This document shows, in pieces, positions 60,553 to 64,000 of a stretch of 64,000 nucleotides of DNA (position 1 is its first letter; each line of letters opens with the position of its first letter). Position numbers and translations under genes: made by a program. A model generated the notes under the pieces. The model was not told the DNA's origin and did no database searches. It worked only from the letters and a program-made list of their open reading frames with translations. Source of the stretch: Calditrichota bacterium (GTDB taxonomy: Bacteria > CLD3); assembly GCA_008501735.1 (NCBI GenBank), contig QQUF01000045.1, positions 1 to 64,000 of the forward strand, given 5' to 3'.

Positions 60553-60673
60553 AAAGTTAAACCGTAAGTTGAAAAGGTTGATTTGGGAGTAATAAAATAA
60601 GGTCTAAAAATAAGAAAAGTGGGTTGGCTTACAAATCATTTTATTTAAAGAATTAATAATTTTGGTATAAAAA

Positions 60674-60698
60674 AAGCCTAACAAAATTTGTTAGGCTT
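60674..60698 (-). terminator. Terminator of the coiled-coil protein gene
   Basis: AAGCCTAACAAA and TTTGTTAGGCTT form a perfect 12-bp stem around one base. On the minus strand it is followed by a T-run (plus-strand A-run 60669-60675). It starts 6 bases after the stop codon at 60705. Confidence 0.85.
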
Positions 60699-60704
60699 GA
60701 ATTT

Positions 60705-61733
60705 TTATTCTTCTTCAATTTCTTTGATTTTGGCTTTTAAATCCTTGACATCTTTAAAGACTTCTTCGATTTTTTCTTCCTTCTCACCGATGTAATTTTC
60801 GATTTTTGAGATGTAAGCATTATCGCTACCCTCATAATTCTCAATTAATTCATCAAGGTAATCGATTTCATTTTCAAGTTTATCAAGTTCTTCTTCTTTT
60901 TTGCCAAGCATAAATTTGATTTTAGGCAATTTGTCTTGTAATCTTTTAGAATCATCTTCAAGCAAACTTCTGATTCTTCCGCGTGAAGTTGCAAAACTAC
61001 CGTCTTTAATTCTTCCAATTGCCACATCGCCAGCTTTTTGAAGAATTTCGTGAACATCTTTATATTGTTTTCTTGTAAGAATTGAATTTTTGATTTCAGT
61101 TCTTACTTCTCTTATCATTTTTATTGCATCGTGTGGATTTTCTTCTGTCGCAATTGCTAAAATTTTATTTGCTTCTTCTGAAAGGTGATTAAAAGCAGTT
61201 TCGCCTATTTTTTCTCTTCTCGTCTCGTGGTCATCTTTAGCTTTCTTCCAAGCGTTCCAACATTTTTTACGTTCAGTTCTAAGAAGGTAATCGCTTATTT
61301 TTTTTAGCTTGTTCAAACTTTTGATTAAAATATTGTTAGCTTTATCGAATTCACTTTGAGTATTAGCATCAGAACCTAACTCAACTGCTTTTTCGATTTG
61401 CTCCATTATTTCAGCAGCAATTTTTTCAGATTCACCTCTTTTAGATTCCCATTCTTTATCTTGTTTTTTCCGAACATCATCACAAAGATGTTTAAATGTT
61501 CTCCACAAAACTTTTCGGTCATCTGGAAGTAACTCTAAAGTTTTAAACAACTTAGTTATTTCTTTTGCGTGAGTGAAAAAAAGTTTATAATCTCTTTTTC
61601 CGTCATCTCCAAAATGACTGTATTCTAAGTTATAAATTTCATCTCTGATTTGTTTATTATTTTGGTCGGCAATAACAATTTTATTGTCATTTTCGTTTTC
61701 GTTATTTGCGACATTTTCTGGTTGAGAATCCAT
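60705..61733 (-). CDS. Coiled-coil protein, DUF349-like
   Basis: A 342-residue soluble, highly charged helical protein with no signal peptide. Segments such as 'LPDDRKVLWRTFKHLCDDVRKKQDKEW' and 'RKKCWNAWKKAKDDHETRREK' resemble the repeated 'lW..Fk…d' helices of DUF349 proteins, and the C-terminus is a long coiled coil ('KKEEELDKLENEIDYLDELIENYEG…KEEKIEEVFKDVKDLKAKIKEIEEE'). Bacterial DUF349 proteins have been linked to ribosome and DNA-related processes; the role here is unknown. AGGAG lies 9 bases before the ATG. A 7-bp hairpin (61776-61796) sits in the upstream leader. Confidence 0.65.
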   Translation of the reverse strand: MDSQPENVANNENENDNKIVIADQNNKQIRDEIYNLEYSHFGDDGKRDYKLFFTHAKEITKLFKTLELLPDDRKVLWRTFKHLCDDVRKKQDKEWESKRGESEKIAAEIMEQIEKAVELGSDANTQSEFDKANNILIKSLNKLKKISDYLLRTERKKCWNAWKKAKDDHETRREKIGETAFNHLSEEANKILAIATEENPHDAIKMIREVRTEIKNSILTRKQYKDVHEILQKAGDVAIGRIKDGSFATSRGRIRSLLEDDSKRLQDKLPKIKFMLGKKEEELDKLENEIDYLDELIENYEGSDNAYISKIENYIGEKEEKIEEVFKDVKDLKAKIKEIEEE

Positions 61734-61888
61734 ACAAATTGCTCCTGTGTTTGATAAATATTAACAAGAAGCTACCTGACTAATTTTGATAGTCAGCAAC
61801 TTACATTATTTTAAAGCCTTTGAATTTACTAAATAATCTCTTTAATCAAAATACAATAAATAAAATTTTATTAACGATTTTGTAAACA

Positions 61889-61919
61889 AAAAAAGCAAGA
61901 CAAAATGCCTTGCTTTTTT
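61889..61919. terminator. Terminator after pspA
   Basis: AAAAAAGCAAG (61889-61899) and CTTGCTTTTTT (61909-61919) form a perfect 11-bp stem with a 9-base loop and T-runs on either strand. It lies 19 bases after the pspA stop. Confidence 0.8.
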
Positions 61920-61938
61920 ATTTTTCAAATAACTTTTC

Positions 61939-62616
61939 TTACTTATTCATACTTGCCTTTAAAGCAGCTAACTCGTCATCAACTACACTTGAAGTTTCAA
62001 GAGCTTCAAACTCCTTTTCAAGGTTTGAATCTGAGCTACTTTCACCTGCAATTTCCGCAGCTGCATCAGCTTGAGCTTCTTTGTCTTCGATTTTTCTTTC
62101 AAATCTATCGAAGCCACCGAAAGCATCGCCACCAATTCCACTAACTGAAGCTGAGATTTCCTCTTTCGCTTTTGCCGCTCTAAAACGTGCAATTAGAGTA
62201 TCACGTTTGATTTTTGCATCGTCTAACTTTTTCTTTAACTCGCGAAGTTGTTCTCTAAGCTGAGTTGCTGTGGTTTTAGCTTGCTCGTAACTTGGAAGTA
62301 GATCATCAGCAGCTCTTTGGTAATTATTCTTCTTTTCAAGTGCTGCTTTTGCCAAATCGTCTCGGCTATTTTGGATTGCCAAAACAGCTTTTTGTTGCCA
62401 CTCTTCTGCTAAGGTCAAATTTTGTTTGTATTGTCTTTCTAATCTTTTCTCATTTGCAACAGCAACCCCGACAGAATTTGTCGCTTTGCTAATTGCTTCT
62501 TCCATTTCAATGACCATTTGTTTAATCATTTTTTCTGGATCTTCGGCTTGGTCAACTAAATTATTAATGTTTGCTTTAACTACATCTGAAATTCTATTAA
62601 AAATGCTACGTGCCAT
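61939..62616 (-). CDS. pspA: PspA/IM30-family envelope-stress protein
   Basis: A 225-residue PspA/Vipp1 (ESCRT-III-like) protein. The start 'MARSIFNRISDVVKANINNLVDQAEDPEKMIKQMVIEMEEAI' is the conserved amphipathic helix 0 plus helix 1, followed by long coiled coils ('EKRLERQYKQNLTLAEEWQQKAVLAIQNSRDDLAKAALEKK', 'AKTTATQLREQLRELKKKLDDAKIKRDTLIARFRAAKAK') and a Ser/Glu-rich tail ending 'LAALKASMNK'. It binds and remodels the inner membrane under stress. AGGAT precedes the ATG. The upstream same-strand genes are DUF350, DUF4178 and ftsH, an association consistent with membrane quality control. Confidence 0.93.
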   Translation of the reverse strand: MARSIFNRISDVVKANINNLVDQAEDPEKMIKQMVIEMEEAISKATNSVGVAVANEKRLERQYKQNLTLAEEWQQKAVLAIQNSRDDLAKAALEKKNNYQRAADDLLPSYEQAKTTATQLREQLRELKKKLDDAKIKRDTLIARFRAAKAKEEISASVSGIGGDAFGGFDRFERKIEDKEAQADAAAEIAGESSSDSNLEKEFEALETSSVVDDELAALKASMNK

Positions 62617-62684
62617 TTTATTTATCCTTTTTTTAGGTTTCCGTTAATTGAAGTTATTTCTCTTTACGAAAAAATTTTGAAAAG

Positions 62685-63158
62685 TTACGAAAAACTTGCG
62701 TGAATTACCAAAGCAATTGTGATGTAAAAAGATGCTTCGAGTAAACCAACTGCTATATTTTTATCTTCAACAATTTCTTTATCAATTGAAAATGCCATTG
62801 TTTTATTCAAAATGAATCTTCCTAACGAAAGAGCAATTAGCCCAATGATAAAATAAGAAACTGTCAAAATCATATCTTTTATAAAAATTGCTGCGAGACT
62901 TTTATCCTCAGCATAAAAGTAACTATCTCCAGAAACAGTTGCGTGAATGATTATTCCAAGTGCAATGTAAAAACCAGCTTGTGTAACTCCTACTGCAACA
63001 TTATCATTTTCTGAAAGTTCGTGTTTTAAGTCGTAAGGAGTGATGAAGTCAAATACTTTACCTCCAATTATGAGAATCAAAATTCCCATTACAAAGTAAA
63101 TCACTGAATGAAGTATTCCATTTAGTAATTCAGGAAAGTTTGTTATTAATTCGCTCAT
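62685..63158 (-). CDS. DUF350 membrane protein
   Basis: A 157-residue integral membrane protein made of two homologous halves, each with two helices: 'ILHSVIYFVMGILILIIGGKVFDFITPYDLKHELSENDNVAVGVTQAGFYIALGIIIHATVSG' and 'MILTVSYFIIGLIALSLGRFILNKTMAFSIDKEIVEDKNIAVGLLEASFYITIALVIHASFS'. The repeated 'DN.AVG…aGFYIAlgiiih' is the DUF350 signature. Function unknown, but it is commonly found beside DUF4178 and PspA genes, as here. It starts 9 bases downstream of the DUF4178 gene. Confidence 0.9.
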   Translation of the reverse strand: MSELITNFPELLNGILHSVIYFVMGILILIIGGKVFDFITPYDLKHELSENDNVAVGVTQAGFYIALGIIIHATVSGDSYFYAEDKSLAAIFIKDMILTVSYFIIGLIALSLGRFILNKTMAFSIDKEIVEDKNIAVGLLEASFYITIALVIHASFS

Positions 63159-63167
63159 CTTTTGCTC

Positions 63168-63686
63168 CTATGAACCTGGTAAAATTTCAATTTCAAAATC
63201 TTTTACTGACTTACCAATCGAAACTGTCAATGAACCGCCTGCTTTTTCAATTGAAAGCATTTCGCCATCTTTTGCTTCAAAATCCCAATATTCTGTGCGA
63301 AATTGTGATTTTTTCCCACTTTCAATTGTTCTTGTAACATTTGCCATTCCGTGTTCAGTTTGATTGAAACTTTTTCCAGAATGAGAGAAAGTTGAACTAA
63401 TCGGCTCGTTTACGGGAATTATAATTTCTTCCCAAATTACTAATTCTAAACTATCATCTTCGACAACAGACAAAAATTTTTGATTTTCTTCTAAATCTTT
63501 AAACCCATAACTGTACCATTTAAAATCACCATCTTCATAAATGAAAGTCGCCGAGACAACATAATCTTCTCCGTAATAAGTCAAAATATCTCCGCAACGA
63601 ATGTTGAAAAAATTACGTTTTTCGATATCCGATTTACTTTCTTCAACTGGAAAAAGTGATTTTTTTAATTTACTAAAAAAGCTCAT
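63168..63686 (-). CDS. DUF4178 protein
   Basis: A 172-residue soluble beta-rich protein. The part 'IRCGDILTYYGEDYVVSATFIYEDGDFKWYSYGFKDLEENQKFLSVVEDDSLELVIWEEI' matches DUF4178, and the rest ('FNQTEHGMANVTRTIESGKKSQFRTEYWDFEAKDGEMLSIEKAGG…') completes the domain. Biochemical function unknown. It is placed between ftsH (adjacent, 0-base gap) and the DUF350 gene, so it is part of the same membrane-stress operon. Confidence 0.87.
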   Translation of the reverse strand: MSFFSKLKKSLFPVEESKSDIEKRNFFNIRCGDILTYYGEDYVVSATFIYEDGDFKWYSYGFKDLEENQKFLSVVEDDSLELVIWEEIIIPVNEPISSTFSHSGKSFNQTEHGMANVTRTIESGKKSQFRTEYWDFEAKDGEMLSIEKAGGSLTVSIGKSVKDFEIEILPGS

Positions 63687-64000
63687 TTAACTTGCCTTTG
63701 CATCTTTTACTTCTTTTGGTTCTTCGCTGAAAGTATCAACTTTATTTGGATTTGGTCCTAAAATTTCAACTAAAGTATCTCTTTCAATAATTTCCTCTTT
63801 AAGCAACTTTTGAGCTAATTCTTCAAGTTTGTCTTTGTGTGTGTAAAGGACTTGTTTCGCTCTTTCGTAAGATTCGGTTATGATTTTTAAAATTTCTTCA
63901 TCAATAATTTGTGAAGTCTTTTCACTGTAATCTCTTGAAGCTGCTCCGTAACCGAGAAAATTATTTTGCTGTGATTCAGTCAATGAAATGTTTTCCAATT
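63687..64000 (-). CDS. ftsH: ATP-dependent zinc metalloprotease FtsH, C-terminal fragment (runs off the right edge)
   Basis: The last 104 codons of a gene whose start lies beyond the window; the apparent ATG at 63998 is internal. 'GYGAASRDYSEKTSQIIDEEILKIITESYERAKQVLYTHKDKLEELAQKLLKEEIIERDTLVEIL' is the characteristic C-terminal helical part of the FtsH protease domain, where the conserved Asp in 'DYSEKT…' follows the zinc-binding domain. The end is an acidic/Lys tail. FtsH degrades misfolded membrane proteins. It directly precedes DUF4178, DUF350 and pspA. Confidence 0.85.
   Translation of the reverse strand, partial: LENISLTESQQNNFLGYGAASRDYSEKTSQIIDEEILKIITESYERAKQVLYTHKDKLEELAQKLLKEEIIERDTLVEILGPNPNKVDTFSEEPKEVKDAKAS

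Noticed and set aside
1-64000. tRNA, rRNA or other structured RNA genes
   Set aside because: No cloverleaf, rRNA-like or riboswitch-like conserved sequence was recognised; hairpins found are short terminators or repeats.

Overview
The window is a strongly AT-rich bacterial chromosome segment. The best taxonomic clue is a set of exported proteins ending in the C-terminal module 'NYPNPFNP…V.L.IYN..G..V…WDG…G..VSSG.YFYK…K.ILLK'. This is the type A sorting domain of the type IX secretion system (T9SS) in the form typical of the Bacteroidota–Ignavibacteriota–Kapabacteria (FCB) radiation. Low GC and this 'NPFNP' variant suggest an Ignavibacteria/Kapabacteria-like organism, but no rRNA or other marker in the window fixes this. 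No tRNA, rRNA, CRISPR array, phage or intact insertion sequence was recognised.

Layout. Positions 1-10.5 kb are mostly housekeeping: a truncated TPR lipoprotein, rocD, adenosine deaminase, moaA, an alpha/beta hydrolase, a Trm112-like protein, recO, tadA, a cNMP/GAF histidine kinase, a hotdog thioesterase and a DUF1232 protein. Positions 10.5-34.7 kb form an accessory island of exported beta-propeller proteins (a cyclophilin fusion, four six-bladed YWTD propellers, an FG-GAP propeller, a YHYH-domain protein) interleaved with two giant paralogous regulators of about 1,680 residues. Positions 34.7-47.1 kb hold a DinB-like protein and three tandem paralogues of about 1,300 residues each (sortilin/BNR-type propeller plus fibronectin-III domains). 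Positions 47-64 kb return to core functions: a TPMT-like methyltransferase, threonine aldolase, two overlapping L,D-transpeptidases, a radical-SAM/DUF2344 fusion, a TPR lipoprotein, a Fur-family regulator, a TIGR04282-type glycosyltransferase, a CoA-transferase, a topoisomerase A subunit, a coiled-coil protein, and the cassette pspA–DUF350–DUF4178–ftsH (ftsH is cut by the right edge).

Most notable region. The giant regulators at 16.4-21.4 kb and 25.5-30.6 kb each join, in one polypeptide, a Ser/Thr protein kinase, a STAND/AAA ATPase, a long TPR array, a GAF domain, a sigma-54-activator AAA+ domain and a Fis-type helix-turn-helix. Each is followed on the same strand by a long regulatory intergenic region and two exported beta-propeller genes, so the arrangement looks like a duplicated module (regulator, control region, two T9SS propellers). 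The two control regions share a -24/-12-like element. The first also carries three copies of a TGTAACA-N3-(T/A)GTT dyad upstream of it, placed as enhancer sites would be. The two regulator genes share a leader sequence, and both carry a palindromic repeat inserted in frame at the same point of the kinase domain. I infer a sigma-54-dependent surface-protein control system in which the kinase, ATPase and transcription activator are fused. The wiring is inference; the domain order and DNA elements are visible in the sequence.
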